Below are positions 45,215-54,172 of a stretch of 64,000 nucleotides of DNA, piece after piece. This stretch comes from Legionella birminghamensis (lineage in GTDB: Bacteria > Pseudomonadota > Gammaproteobacteria > Legionellales > Legionellaceae): NCBI RefSeq assembly GCF_900452515.1, contig NZ_UGNW01000001.1:2542001-2606000 (forward strand). Direction: 5' to 3'. Made by a program: the position numbers and the translations under genes. Each line of letters opens with the position of its first letter. The stretch's first letter is position 1. Under the pieces are notes generated by a model that saw only the letters and a list, made by a program, of their open reading frames with translations, was not told where the DNA came from and did not search any database.

Positions 45215-47938
45215 ATGAAGGGAATTGGTATCAAGTACCAACTCAGGTTAACGACCTTAATTCCAGTATTTCTGGTCGCCCTTCTTTTTGCTGTTTTTTA
45301 TAATGGCCAGTTCAGTAAAGATTTAAATCAGCACATGTCCCGTCTGGGGGAAGCCTATATCAGGCAATTATTACCGGCGGCGCAGTTAGCAATGATGCGT
45401 AACGACCGGCGAACCCTGCAAGGCTTGATCAATGCTTCTACCGTCAATCCAGAGGTACAAGCCCTCGCTTTTTATAATGCTGAAGGCCAGCTAGTCGCTT
45501 ATCGCGGCGGGAAACATTCTATCCACAAACCGTTCAAACCGCCTGAGTACACCGGTGATTATATTGAAAGTAAGCAATTCAGACCTTACTCTATCAATTT
45601 TGTCGCGCCAATTACCATTCCTAAATATAATCTATATGCGACAACGCCTTTCCGCACGCCCACAGATTTCATTCCCCTGCAGGCCGACGATATCCTGGGC
45701 TGGCTTTCTATCGATATTGATACCCAGTCGACACTGATTAAGCAGTACAAGATGTATATTATTACCATCTTTATCACTTTGCTTGGACTGCTAATCAGCC
45801 TGACGATTCATTACTTTCTATCCAAGCGTATTTATCAGCCGATTTCCCGTCTTCGCCGCAGTATGAAACAAATTCTCAGCAATGAATTTGAAACCAAAAT
45901 TAACGTTTCAAGCCCAGGTGAACTCGGAGAGATTGAGCAAGGTTGTGCCCATTTACAAAAGCAGTATCTGAACATTGTCCGTGAATTGAATCATCATATC
46001 GAAGTCGCCACTGCGGATTTACAGCAGGGTCTTGAACTCCTGGAAGAAAAGAATATCCAGTTATCGTTAGAGAAAAAGAAAACAGAAGAGAAAAGCCGGC
46101 AGAAATCAGAATTTATCGCCAATATGAGCCATGAAATTCGCACCCCCATGAATGGCGTTATCGGTTTTACCAATGTACTGCTGGAGAGTAAGCTCGATGC
46201 CTTGCAGCTTGATTATGTCAAAACCATTAAATCATCCGCACAGGATTTGCTGGCTATCATCAACGATATCCTCGATTACTCAAAAATGGATGCCGGGAAG
46301 CTTCATCTGGACTGCATACCCTTAGATCTGCGCGCCTGTATTGATGAAGTATTAACTCTGGCCGCTCCCAATGCCCATAAAAAAGGAATTGATTTAATCC
46401 CGTCCACCCAAATTAATGTACCCAAAACGGTATTGGGCGATCCCTTAAGAATCAAGCAGATTCTGAGTAATTTGGTAAGCAATGCAGTAAAATTTACCGA
46501 TCATGGCTATGTTCTGGTTCGTACTTCTATTGAACAGGAATCGGAGAAAGATTATTTTCTGTGCATCTCAGTGACTGATACCGGCATTGGCATCTCCAGC
46601 GAAGACCAAACCAAGCTATTTAATGCCTTTAATCAAGCCGATACTTCCATCACCCGCCGCTACGGCGGTACGGGGCTTGGTCTTGTTATCTGTAAGAAAC
46701 TGGTTGAAGCTATGGAAGGCCGTATTATGCTTCAAAGCGAACTCAATAAGGGCTCCACTTTCTCCATTTATATCAAGCTTGAAAAATTATCTGCTTATGA
46801 AGTAGAGAAAAACCAGAGCCATCGTTTCAATAATATCAAAGCACTTTGCTTTGATGACAACAGTCTGCAACTGGAGGCGCTATGTAATGGACTGGGCTAT
46901 TGGGGTATTGAATCAGTACCGGTTACTTCGTTTAATCAGCTGGAAAAAGCATTCGTCAAACATCAGGATTGTACGATTGCCTTTGTAAATGTGAATGAAG
47001 GTTGCGAAAAACAGGTTGCGCAAATCCTTAGCAAACAATCCATGCCAAGCGTTTTAATTTCCAAATGGCTAATTCATAATCCCCAGTCTCTCGGGGCCAA
47101 GGCATTCTTATTCAAGCCAATCAGTATTCAAAAATTACACGAAGTAATCGAACAGCTTTCCAGTCAGACCACAGCCCCAGTAGCAATGGATCAGGAACTG
47201 GATAACCTGCGCAAGCAATTGCGTCTGATTCACCCTGAAATTCTGATAGCGGAAGATAATCCGGTCAATAGAATGCTCTTAAACTCACTTCTCAGCGAAC
47301 TAAGCAATATTGAAACGGTAGAAGACGGGAAAGAAACTGTCAAAGCCTGCAATAGCAAACGGTATAATTTACTGTTGCTGGATCTGCAAATGCCTCAGTT
47401 AAATGGCCTGGAGGCGGCGCAATTGATCCGACACCAGTCTTTAAACAAATCCACCCCGATTGTGCTTATCAGTGCCAGCGGCAATGATATCAACCAGGAA
47501 AAAATGAAAAAAGCCGGCATTAATCTTTGCTTGCAAAAGCCAATTGATGAAAAACAGTTGCTCAGCCATCTTCTGCGCTTGCTGAATAAAGCCAGGAATC
47601 AGGCCATAGACTGGCCCTTGTGCGTTCAGAAAGTATCAGGTAATCAGGCTTTAGCCGAAGAATTCCTTAAGCGCTTTGTAGCCGAACTTCACAAGAGCCG
47701 CTCTGAATTTCTTGAGCTGTATAGCAAAAAGAATATTCAGGATTTGCAAAACGCCGCCCACAAGTTATATGGGGCCTGTTGTTTTTGCGGCGTACCTCGT
47801 TTACAAACCCAGGTTTCCAAACTTGAAAAACAAGCCAAGGAAGCAAAAAAAATTGATGATCTCAAGGCTACATTCGCTGAATTAATCCGCAATATTGATG
47901 AAGTGATCGATGAATATGATAGTCTTTATGCCACTTAA
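45215..47938 (+). CDS. letS: Hybrid sensor histidine kinase LetS/BarA
   Basis: A 907-aa tripartite sensor. A membrane anchor (residues about 13-30) is followed by a periplasmic sensing loop (31-180), a second helix (about 182-205), a HAMP domain, and a coiled coil. The kinase core has His306 in FIANMSHEIRTPMNG, with N- and G-boxes SNLVSNAVKFTDHG, D-T-G-I-G-I and GGTGLGL. After a degenerate receiver-like stretch comes a receiver with Asp723 (LLLDLQMPQLNG), then an HPt domain with His849 (AAHKLYGAC). This BarA architecture controls LetA and the Csr/Rsm small RNAs, the switch to the transmissive phase in Legionella. pfp follows 24 nt later. Confidence 0.93.
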   Translation: MKGIGIKYQLRLTTLIPVFLVALLFAVFYNGQFSKDLNQHMSRLGEAYIRQLLPAAQLAMMRNDRRTLQGLINASTVNPEVQALAFYNAEGQLVAYRGGKHSIHKPFKPPEYTGDYIESKQFRPYSINFVAPITIPKYNLYATTPFRTPTDFIPLQADDILGWLSIDIDTQSTLIKQYKMYIITIFITLLGLLISLTIHYFLSKRIYQPISRLRRSMKQILSNEFETKINVSSPGELGEIEQGCAHLQKQYLNIVRELNHHIEVATADLQQGLELLEEKNIQLSLEKKKTEEKSRQKSEFIANMSHEIRTPMNGVIGFTNVLLESKLDALQLDYVKTIKSSAQDLLAIINDILDYSKMDAGKLHLDCIPLDLRACIDEVLTLAAPNAHKKGIDLIPSTQINVPKTVLGDPLRIKQILSNLVSNAVKFTDHGYVLVRTSIEQESEKDYFLCISVTDTGIGISSEDQTKLFNAFNQADTSITRRYGGTGLGLVICKKLVEAMEGRIMLQSELNKGSTFSIYIKLEKLSAYEVEKNQSHRFNNIKALCFDDNSLQLEALCNGLGYWGIESVPVTSFNQLEKAFVKHQDCTIAFVNVNEGCEKQVAQILSKQSMPSVLISKWLIHNPQSLGAKAFLFKPISIQKLHEVIEQLSSQTTAPVAMDQELDNLRKQLRLIHPEILIAEDNPVNRMLLNSLLSELSNIETVEDGKETVKACNSKRYNLLLLDLQMPQLNGLEAAQLIRHQSLNKSTPIVLISASGNDINQEKMKKAGINLCLQKPIDEKQLLSHLLRLLNKARNQAIDWPLCVQKVSGNQALAEEFLKRFVAELHKSRSEFLELYSKKNIQDLQNAAHKLYGACCFCGVPRLQTQVSKLEKQAKEAKKIDDLKATFAELIRNIDEVIDEYDSLYAT

Positions 47939-47962
47939 CACGTAATTATTTAGGGAGACATA

Positions 47963-49198
47963 ATGTCAGTAAAAAATGCAATTTATGCCCAATCCGGGGG
48001 CGTGACCGCTGTAATCAATGCATCCGCTTGCGGTGTAATCCAGACTGCCCGTAAGCATCCTGAAAAAATTGGGAAAGTATTTGCGGCTAAAAATGGCATT
48101 ATCGGCGCTTTAAATGAGGAACTTATTGACACTTCCCTTGAGAGCGATGAGGCTATTGCCGGTTTAATGAACACGCCCGCCGGAGCATTTGGCTCATGCC
48201 GTTACAAATTAAAAGATAGCGGCTCTGAGTATGAGCGCTTAATCGAAGTGTTTAAAGCCCATGACATTGGCTATTTCTTTTATAATGGCGGGGGGGATTC
48301 TCAGGACACTGCCAATAAAATTGCCAAAATGAGCCGGGAAATGAATTATCCTATTACTTGTGTCGGTATTCCAAAAACAGTCGATAATGATTTACCGTTT
48401 ACCGACAACTGCCCTGGATTTGGTTCAGTTGCAAAATATGTGGCCGTTTCAACAATGGAAGCTGGTTTTGATGTGGCGTCAATGGCTGCCTCTTCTACCA
48501 AAGTTTTCATCCTTGAAGTCATGGGCCGTCATGCTGGATGGATTGCTGCCGCCAGCGGCCTGGCTTCGCAAAATAAAGGCGAACCGCCCCATATTATTTT
48601 GTTCCCCGAAATTGTTTTTGATGAACAAAAATTTCTTGCCAAAGTAGATGCCTGTGTTAAGGAATATGGTTACTGTGTCGTTGTGGTTTCTGAAGGGATC
48701 CGCAATCAGGAAGGAAAATTCTTAAGCGATGCCGGACTTCGCGATGCCTTTGGGCATGCTCAATTAGGCGGCGTTGCCCCTGTAATCGCCCAATTAATTA
48801 AAAGCAGCCTGGGTTATAAATACCATTGGGCCGTAGCGGATTATCTCCAGCGCGCAGCGCGCCATATCGCCTCACAAGTCGATTTGGAACACGCATACGC
48901 CTTAGGCAAAGCAGCTGTTGAACTCGCTATTAATGGACACAATGCGATTATGCCCATCGTGAAAAGAGAACAAGACTCCCCTTATAAATGGTCAATCAGC
49001 CACGTGCCTTTAAGTGAAGTTGCCAACCAGGAAAAAGCGATGCCCGCAGATTTTATCAGTGATGACGGATTTGGAATTACTGAAGCCTGCCGTCGTTATT
49101 TGAGCCCGCTAATCCAGGGCGAAGCCTATCCTGATTACCACAACGGACTACCGGTTTATGTTCGATTGAAAAATCAGTTAACAGCGCAGAAATTATAA
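47963..49198 (+). CDS. pfp: PPi-dependent 6-phosphofructokinase
   Basis: A 411-aa phosphofructokinase. The sequence GGGDSQDTA places Asp where ATP-dependent enzymes have Gly (G104D), and PKTVDND replaces the ATP-type PGTIDND (G124K). Both changes are the known marks of pyrophosphate-specific PFKs. It converts fructose 6-phosphate to fructose 1,6-bisphosphate reversibly. GGGAG precedes the ATG. It lies 24 nt behind letS and may share its transcript. A terminator follows. Confidence 0.93.
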   Translation: MSVKNAIYAQSGGVTAVINASACGVIQTARKHPEKIGKVFAAKNGIIGALNEELIDTSLESDEAIAGLMNTPAGAFGSCRYKLKDSGSEYERLIEVFKAHDIGYFFYNGGGDSQDTANKIAKMSREMNYPITCVGIPKTVDNDLPFTDNCPGFGSVAKYVAVSTMEAGFDVASMAASSTKVFILEVMGRHAGWIAAASGLASQNKGEPPHIILFPEIVFDEQKFLAKVDACVKEYGYCVVVVSEGIRNQEGKFLSDAGLRDAFGHAQLGGVAPVIAQLIKSSLGYKYHWAVADYLQRAARHIASQVDLEHAYALGKAAVELAINGHNAIMPIVKREQDSPYKWSISHVPLSEVANQEKAMPADFISDDGFGITEACRRYLSPLIQGEAYPDYHNGLPVYVRLKNQLTAQKL

Positions 49199-49218
49199 AT
49201 AACCGTCAATACAAGCAA

Positions 49219-49240
49219 AATCCCCGCCAAGGCGGGGATT
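49219..49240. terminator. Bidirectional terminator between pfp and the pilin gene
   Basis: AATCCCCGCC-AA-GGCGGGGATT is a perfect 10-bp stem located 21 nt past the pfp stop and 10 nt past the pilin stop. A-rich and T-rich flanks on both sides support use in both directions. Confidence 0.75.
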
Positions 49241-49249
49241 TATCAACGA

Positions 49250-49663
49250 TTAAGCTCGACAACTCGCTGGCCGGTATTTGGCAAGCAATGTTCCTCCTTG
49301 CGTGCACGTCCAGGTAACATCGCCATTTGGCTGCAAGGCAGGTGTCATAAGAAGAGTTCCATTGCCTGCAGCTTGAGTATAAGTAATGGTGATTACACCG
49401 TTAGCGCCAATAGTAATAGATTGTACATTTGCCGTTGCGGCAGGGCTTTGATAACCTGTTTCAGCTTGCGTTGCCGGCAATGCGCCTCTTGAAATTGCCG
49501 TTTCCGATACCGCCAATTTGGCCGATGCTGCCATATTCAATCCCTCAGTTACCCGGGCTCGAATGGTATAATCCTGATAAGCAGGAATGGCAATCGCAGC
49601 CAGAATACCGACAATTGCTACAACAATCATCAGTTCAATTAATGTAAAACCCCTTTGCTTCAT
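49250..49663 (-). CDS. pilE: Type IV pilin (PilA/PilE type)
   Basis: A 137-aa major-pilin-like protein. The prepilin peptidase site is [19 protein letters not shown] with Glu5 of the mature chain. The hydrophobic N-helix is followed by a beta domain with a C-terminal Cys pair (WTCTQGG and RPASCRA) that would form the D-loop disulfide. It has GAGGAG upstream and a sigma-54-like promoter. pilT lies elsewhere in the window at 17155. It assembles pili for attachment, motility or DNA uptake. Confidence 0.95.
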   Translation of the reverse strand: MKQRGFTLIELMIVVAIVGILAAIAIPAYQDYTIRARVTEGLNMAASAKLAVSETAISRGALPATQAETGYQSPAATANVQSITIGANGVITITYTQAAGNGTLLMTPALQPNGDVTWTCTQGGTLLAKYRPASCRA

Positions 49664-49704
49664 GCTAGTCTCCTCAATTAAAATTCAGCAATCTGCTTTA
49701 TTAA

Positions 49705-49720
49705 AGCAAATACAATGCCA
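49705..49720 (-). promoter_or_regulatory. Sigma-54 (RpoN) promoter of the pilin gene
   Basis: On the minus strand TGGCATTGTATTTGCT matches the RpoN -24/-12 consensus TGGCAC-N5-TTGC with exact spacing (GG and GC ten apart). It lies 42 nt upstream of the pilin ATG, placing transcription start near 49694. RpoN with the PilSR pair controls pilin in Pseudomonas, so the same is likely here. Confidence 0.75.
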
Positions 49721-49898
49721 GCAAATGAAATATTCTATTTTTCAAATGGATACCGATTATTTTAAAACGCTTAGGCTTGTCAAATAAAAATTTAAGCCAG
49801 CAAATACAAAAAAATGGACCAATTTAGTCATAAACTGACATAGCCTTAAAATACAAATGGATTATAATGAAGCCATCATGGCTTTTAATTTTAATATT

Positions 49899-50216
49899 AT
49901 GAACCGAACTAAGCGCATTGAAGACTGCTTGCATCAGCATTTATCCGTTCATTATCTTGATGTCCAGGATGAATCAGGACAACATCATGTACCGCAAGGT
50001 GCAGAAACTCATATCAAGCTGATTCTGGTTAGCGATGCATTTAAAAACCAGTCCAGAATCAGCAGACATCGCTTAATTAATAATCTGCTGGCAGACGAAT
50101 TCAGCCGCGGCTTGCATGCGCTTAGTATGCATTTATTTACTGAGGAGGAATGGCGGGCGAGGCAAGGTGAAACCCAAGGCTCCCCGCCTTGCCGGGGCGG
50201 GTTTAATCAGGGCTAA
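49899..50216 (+). CDS. bolA: BolA-family protein
   Basis: A 105-aa BolA, the same length as the E. coli protein. It works with monothiol glutaredoxins in Fe-S handling and acts as a morphology and stress regulator. The BolA fold is clear: V-x-D-E-S-G-Q-H-H-V-P-x-G-A-E-T-H-I-K-L-I-L-V-S, then S-R-H-R-L-I-N-N-L-L-A-D-E, H-A-L-S-M-H-L-F-T-E-E-E-W, and the C-terminal SPPCRGG as in E. coli. The start is set at MNRTKRIEDCLHQHL, aligned to the E. coli N-terminus; two upstream ATGs are possible. A strong hairpin overlaps the stop. Confidence 0.88.
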   Translation: MNRTKRIEDCLHQHLSVHYLDVQDESGQHHVPQGAETHIKLILVSDAFKNQSRISRHRLINNLLADEFSRGLHALSMHLFTEEEWRARQGETQGSPPCRGGFNQG

Positions 50217-50251
50217 TGTCTTCGCTGCAGAAGGAAGCGACAAGCCCTGAT
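50206..50251 (+). terminator. Stem-loop overlapping the bolA stop codon
   Basis: ATCAGGGCT (50206-50214) pairs with AGCCCTGAT (50243-50251) across a 28-nt loop that itself folds. It begins within the last codons of bolA and is likely its terminator or an mRNA stabiliser. There is no T-run. Confidence 0.5.
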
Positions 50252-50273
50252 AAGCAGCACTTTCAAAGCTTGA

Positions 50274-50651
50274 TCATTTGGGCCCGGCTTGAGCTTGCGG
50301 TGCATCTTCAGGGACGCGCACAACGATCATACCCAGATTTACTCCGTGGATAAGAGTCACTAGCGCATTTAAATCAGCGGGAAGGCAACTGTAATCATCT
50401 GAGGTAAGGGCAGCGTAATCATTACCTAAACCCATTGTATTTGAGAAAACGCCGGAGAGATAACTTAAATAGCCGTTATTATCGCGTAAACCTAATACAG
50501 TAATTAAATTTATTACCAGTTTAAACGCTAATTCGCTGCTTTTTGCGTCCTCGCTAGTCAATAGATACGCTAAACCCGCTGCAGTACCGGCCAGATTCAA
50601 TATTTGCCAGCTCAATCGCCATGAACTTTGTGTACTGAAAAATCCGAACAT
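50274..50651 (-). CDS. Small orphan protein, possibly membrane-associated
   Basis: A 125-aa protein (MFGFFSTQSSWRLSWQILNL...) with two moderately hydrophobic stretches, near residues 14-32 and 100-115. No family is recognised. It is convergent with bolA, and AGGAG-like sequence precedes the start. There is no recognisable signal peptide. Role unknown. Confidence 0.6.
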   Translation of the reverse strand: MFGFFSTQSSWRLSWQILNLAGTAAGLAYLLTSEDAKSSELAFKLVINLITVLGLRDNNGYLSYLSGVFSNTMGLGNDYAALTSDDYSCLPADLNALVTLIHGVNLGMIVVRVPEDAPQAQAGPK

Positions 50652-50830
50652 GTCTCACTCCTGTTAATATCGAATCTCAATTTAACATCATGAAAAAAAG
50701 AGATACAAGCCTAATGATTTTTGCATTTTGATTACTTTTTTTAGATTTAATAAAAATCAGTTTATTCAAGCGTCCCAATCCCCTATAATGTATATCTTTT
50801 TATCAGTATTTGTTGTTGGAATTTTTGTTA

Positions 50831-52234
50831 ATGAAAGCCTGGTCCTCCGAAAAAATTTCTGTTTTAGCACTTGTTCTCCTCATCACCGGAGCGATCGACA
50901 GTATTCGCAATTTACCTGCAACAGCACTTTTCGGCTCCAGCCTTATTTTCTTTTTCAGTTTCTCTGCCATTGTTTTTTTAATCCCGGTGGCATTGGTATC
51001 GGCCGAGCTCTCTTCAACCTGGTCGGAAGAGGAAGGCGGCGTTTTCTCCTGGGTTAAACATGCCTTCGGTGAAACCATGGCTTTTTTTACGATTTGGCTG
51101 CAATGGATCAACACCATGGTCTGGTATCCCACTATTCTGTCTTTCATCGCCGGAACCCTCGCTTATCTGATTAACCCGGCACTTGCCCAAAATAAGTATT
51201 ACTTGATTGCCGTTATTTTGACAGTATTCTGGTCCCTCACCCTGCTGGGATTAAGCGGCCTCAAAGCCTCTGCCCGCTTTGCCAGTTTTTGTGCGATCTT
51301 CGGAATGATTATTCCAATGGCGTTTATCATCCTCTTAGCCATCATCTGGTTAATTAAGGGTCAACCTATTGCCGTTGATTTAAGCCTGGATCATTTGCTC
51401 CCCCACTGGGGCGATACGCAGTCCTGGGTATCACTGACAGCCATTATGACTTCTTTTCTTGGGATGGAGCTTGCCGCGGTGCATGTGAGAAATGTTGAAT
51501 CACCCCAGCATAATTTTCCCAAGGCCATGTTTTTTTCCGTTTTACTGATTCTGTCAACCATGATCTTCGGTTCCCTGGCAATTGCCTTTGTCTTACCGCA
51601 GGATCAGATTAGTCTTGTCGATGGGGTGATGCAGGCCTTTAATAATTTTTTTCGCGCCTATCATATGACCTGGCTCATGCCTCTTATTATCGTTATGTTG
51701 TTGCTGGGTAGTTTAGGAGGGATGGTCAATTGGATTATTTCACCCGCCAAAGGACTGTTACTGGCAGCAGACAATGGCTTCTTGCCGCACTGGCTTTATC
51801 GTCTCAACAAACATGGCATTGCCTCACGGATCCTTATTTTGCAAGCGGTGCTTGTGACCTTACTATGCAGCGGGTTTCTGCTGTTCCCCAGTGTGAATGC
51901 AATCTACTGGCTGTTTACAGATTTGAGTACTGAATTATACATCCTGATGTATGTATTTATGTTCATTGCCGCCTGGCGTTTAAAAAGTAAAACCGCTAAC
52001 ATTGCCCGCGCTTTTCAGATCCCCGGCGGTAAAATCGGATATTATGCGACATGCCTTCTCGGTTTGACAGGCTGCATTATTACTTTAATTGTGGGCTTCA
52101 TTCCTCCCGAAAACAGCATGGATATAGGCGGAGCCAACCATTTCCGCCTGATCTTTAGTTGCGGAATAGTATTGATGATTTTGCCTGCTTTTGTTCTTTA
52201 TTTAAGGCGAAGAAGGATGCATGCTTTGGTCTAA
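50831..52234 (+). CDS. APC-superfamily amino-acid permease (GadC/YjeM-like)
   Basis: A 467-aa polytopic protein with about 12 hydrophobic helices. The N-terminus is MKAWSSEKISVLALVLLITG, and the first helices include S-I-R-N-L-P-A-T-A-L-F-G-S-S, the G-S-S loop of APC carriers, and E-E-G-G-V-F-S-W-V-K-H-A-F-G-E. The antiporter-like K-G-L-L-L-A-A-D-N-G-F-L-P region follows later. It probably moves or exchanges glutamate/GABA-type amino acids, the main carbon source of Legionella. The start is ATG; seven upstream codons are discarded. Repeat locus F follows the stop. Confidence 0.85.
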   Translation: MKAWSSEKISVLALVLLITGAIDSIRNLPATALFGSSLIFFFSFSAIVFLIPVALVSAELSSTWSEEEGGVFSWVKHAFGETMAFFTIWLQWINTMVWYPTILSFIAGTLAYLINPALAQNKYYLIAVILTVFWSLTLLGLSGLKASARFASFCAIFGMIIPMAFIILLAIIWLIKGQPIAVDLSLDHLLPHWGDTQSWVSLTAIMTSFLGMELAAVHVRNVESPQHNFPKAMFFSVLLILSTMIFGSLAIAFVLPQDQISLVDGVMQAFNNFFRAYHMTWLMPLIIVMLLLGSLGGMVNWIISPAKGLLLAADNGFLPHWLYRLNKHGIASRILILQAVLVTLLCSGFLLFPSVNAIYWLFTDLSTELYILMYVFMFIAAWRLKSKTANIARAFQIPGGKIGYYATCLLGLTGCIITLIVGFIPPENSMDIGGANHFRLIFSCGIVLMILPAFVLYLRRRRMHALV

Positions 52235-52249
52235 TGGGGCCCTCCTCCT

Positions 52250-52570
52250 TCGTATCCCCACGGTCGAAGCCCATAGCTATCTACACAAATGCATTCGAAT
52301 CCCCGCGGCTTTGACCGCGGGGCCCAATGAATCTTATTCTCAGCCTCAATTTACTAAGCAGTTCATTCAATCTTTACTTCTGGCAGGATTATAGTTTTTC
52401 TAAGTTCTTGTTTAAACCCACCATGGGCCCCGCGGTCGTTGCCGCGGGGATTCGATAGCTAATGCATTTGTGTTGATAGCTATGGGTCGCAGCCGCGGGG
52501 ATACGCATCGTCTATTGCCCCGGGAATGAGTTGCTCTATTCCGCAGAGCGAGGCTGTGTTCCGCGGCGCG
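52250..52570. repeat. Palindromic dual-arm repeat locus F (few units, ATAGCTATCTACACAAATGC module on both sides)
   Basis: The left arm (52250-52326) has a decayed outer unit, the module ATAGCTATCTACACAAATGC, and one intact CGAATCCCCGCGGC unit ending CCGCGGGGCCCA. The core (52327-52423) is unrelated to type I. The right arm (52424-52508) begins TGGGCCCCGCGG, with one intact unit, then the same module inverted (52453-52482) and a further GCCGCGGGGATACG. Decayed GC-rich sequence continues to 52570. It fills the gap between convergent APC permease and kdsB; no gene is seen in it. Confidence 0.88.
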
Positions 52571-52589
52571 CTGACTTAGCCTGAACGAA

Positions 52590-53330
52590 TCAATCCTGAA
52601 CCATCATACAGGCTGCATCAAAATCCGCCTGCGTATTAATATCCTGTCTCGGCCTGACACAGGCTTCCTCGATGCGAATTTTATATCCTGCCCATAAAAC
52701 CCGTAATTGCTCCAATGACTCGCAAGTCTCCAGGGGGGCTGGTGTAAAACTGACATAATCAAGTATAAATGCCGCGCGATAAGCATATAAACCAATATGG
52801 CGAAATATATGTTCCATTGATTCCGGATTATCCCTGTTAAAAGGAATCGCACTGCGGGAAAAATACAATGCATTATTGAACTGATCGCGAACGACTTTAA
52901 CCACATTCGGATTGTGTAGTTGTTCCTTCGTCTCCACAGGCCAGCACAGGCTGGCCATAGGCACTTCTGCATTTTGAAGGGTGGCGGCAACCTGCTGAAT
53001 CAGCGAAGGTTCAATAAATGGCTCATCACCCTGAACATTCACGATGATATCCTCTGGTCGATAACTGCCTTTTCTAATTACCTCTGCAAGACGATCAGTT
53101 CCCGTTGGGTGCCTGCTATCAGTCATGATCACCGGAGCGCGAAAATTTTCGGCATGGTTTGCAATAATTTCACTGTCAGTCGCGATAAGCACTGACGAAG
53201 GTTTAGCCGCTACTACTTGCTCATAGACTCGTTGAATAATTGTTTTACCAGCCAGTTCCAGCATTAATTTGTTTGCAAGCCGGGAGGACTGATAACGTGC
53301 AGGAATAATGACATGATAATCAACACTCAC
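52590..53330 (-). CDS. kdsB: CMP-KDO synthetase
   Basis: A 246-aa 3-deoxy-manno-octulosonate cytidylyltransferase that activates KDO with CTP for lipid A core synthesis. Key segments are [14 protein letters not shown], then R-x-x-T-G-T-D-R and [10 protein letters not shown]. Start is GTG, overlapping the stop of ycaR by 4 nt, with AAGGAG 6 nt upstream. It ends a minus-strand run with ycaR, tsaB and a DinG-family helicase. LPS is essential in this group. Confidence 0.95.
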   Translation of the reverse strand: MSVDYHVIIPARYQSSRLANKLMLELAGKTIIQRVYEQVVAAKPSSVLIATDSEIIANHAENFRAPVIMTDSRHPTGTDRLAEVIRKGSYRPEDIIVNVQGDEPFIEPSLIQQVAATLQNAEVPMASLCWPVETKEQLHNPNVVKVVRDQFNNALYFSRSAIPFNRDNPESMEHIFRHIGLYAYRAAFILDYVSFTPAPLETCESLEQLRVLWAGYKIRIEEACVRPRQDINTQADFDAACMMVQD

Positions 53331-53506
53331 AACTGCTCCTTCTCTTCCAGGGGAATCAAACGCCCTTCCTGTTCCAGCATGACTGGGATGTCACCGCGAA
53401 TAGGGTAGGCGATTCGATCAAATGCGCAGATTAACTCCTCATCTTTTAATACAAGCTTGCCCTTGCACAAAGGGCAAACCAGAATTTCCAGCAAACGTTT
53501 GTCCAT
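53327..53506 (-). CDS. ycaR: YcaR/Trm112-family small protein
   Basis: A 59-aa gene too short for usual cut-offs, with AAGGAG-like sequence upstream. Translation begins [20 protein letters not shown] and continues [20 protein letters not shown], with one CxxC pair. It matches the YcaR/UPF0434 (Trm112-like) family; E. coli has it beside kdsB in the lpxK-ycaR-kdsB order. Its stop overlaps the kdsB GTG start by 4 nt. The family's role is poorly known. Confidence 0.9.
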   Translation of the reverse strand: MDKRLLEILVCPLCKGKLVLKDEELICAFDRIAYPIRGDIPVMLEQEGRLIPLEEKEQL

Positions 53507-53515
53507 AGAAACTCC

Positions 53516-54172
53516 TTACTGAGTGATCTTGTTGCGGATATAAACCGGAGCAGCAGCAGCAACATCCACCGGAAAAATCTTACCGGCCTGCACCAAATGA
53601 ATCATGGAGAGGGCATTGGGATAAGTCTCAATTTGCTGACTTATATTTCCCCGGGTGGACTCAGGCAAAAGAGGCAAATAGGGTTCAAAGCCTATGCCTG
53701 CCAAAACGATTGCCTCTCCAGACCCAACATGAATACTGACGGGATCGGATACCTGCTCTACTGTTTCATGCCGATCGTTAAAAATGCCCCAATAAACCTG
53801 CTGCATTCTGGCATCGATCATGGCCAGAATGGGGCATTCCGGATTAATTTTACCAGATGTCCTGACATTCCAGGCAATCGCCATAAGACTGCTGACAGGG
53901 AATAAGGGCAAATCATGCGCATAGGCCAAGGCTTTGGCAACTGAACAGGCAATTCTTAAACCCGTAAAGCTGCCAGGCCCCTGGCCGAAGACAATACCAT
54001 CCAGCTGCTGCAGGCTGGTTTGATGACTGGCAAGTAATTCCTCAATCATGGGCAGCAGGGTTTGAGCATGCTTTCGCTGAACACTTTGTTCAATGACCAT
54101 TTCACTGCCGTCAATGCTGATTGCAGCAAATGCATGCGAAGTGGAGGTATCAATACTCAATAATTTCTTCAT
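53516..54172 (-). CDS. tsaB: tRNA threonylcarbamoyladenosine factor TsaB
   Basis: A 218-aa TsaB (YeaZ), which helps TsaD make the universal t6A modification at tRNA position 37. The sugar-kinase-like ATPase fold starts [18 protein letters not shown] and has the G-Q-G-P-G-S-F-T-G-L-R-I motif, typical of the family. Its start lies within the 3' end of the helicase gene (23-nt overlap), so expression is coupled. ycaR follows 9 nt after the stop. Confidence 0.94.
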   Translation of the reverse strand: MKKLLSIDTSTSHAFAAISIDGSEMVIEQSVQRKHAQTLLPMIEELLASHQTSLQQLDGIVFGQGPGSFTGLRIACSVAKALAYAHDLPLFPVSSLMAIAWNVRTSGKINPECPILAMIDARMQQVYWGIFNDRHETVEQVSDPVSIHVGSGEAIVLAGIGFEPYLPLLPESTRGNISQQIETYPNALSMIHLVQAGKIFPVDVAAAAPVYIRNKITQ

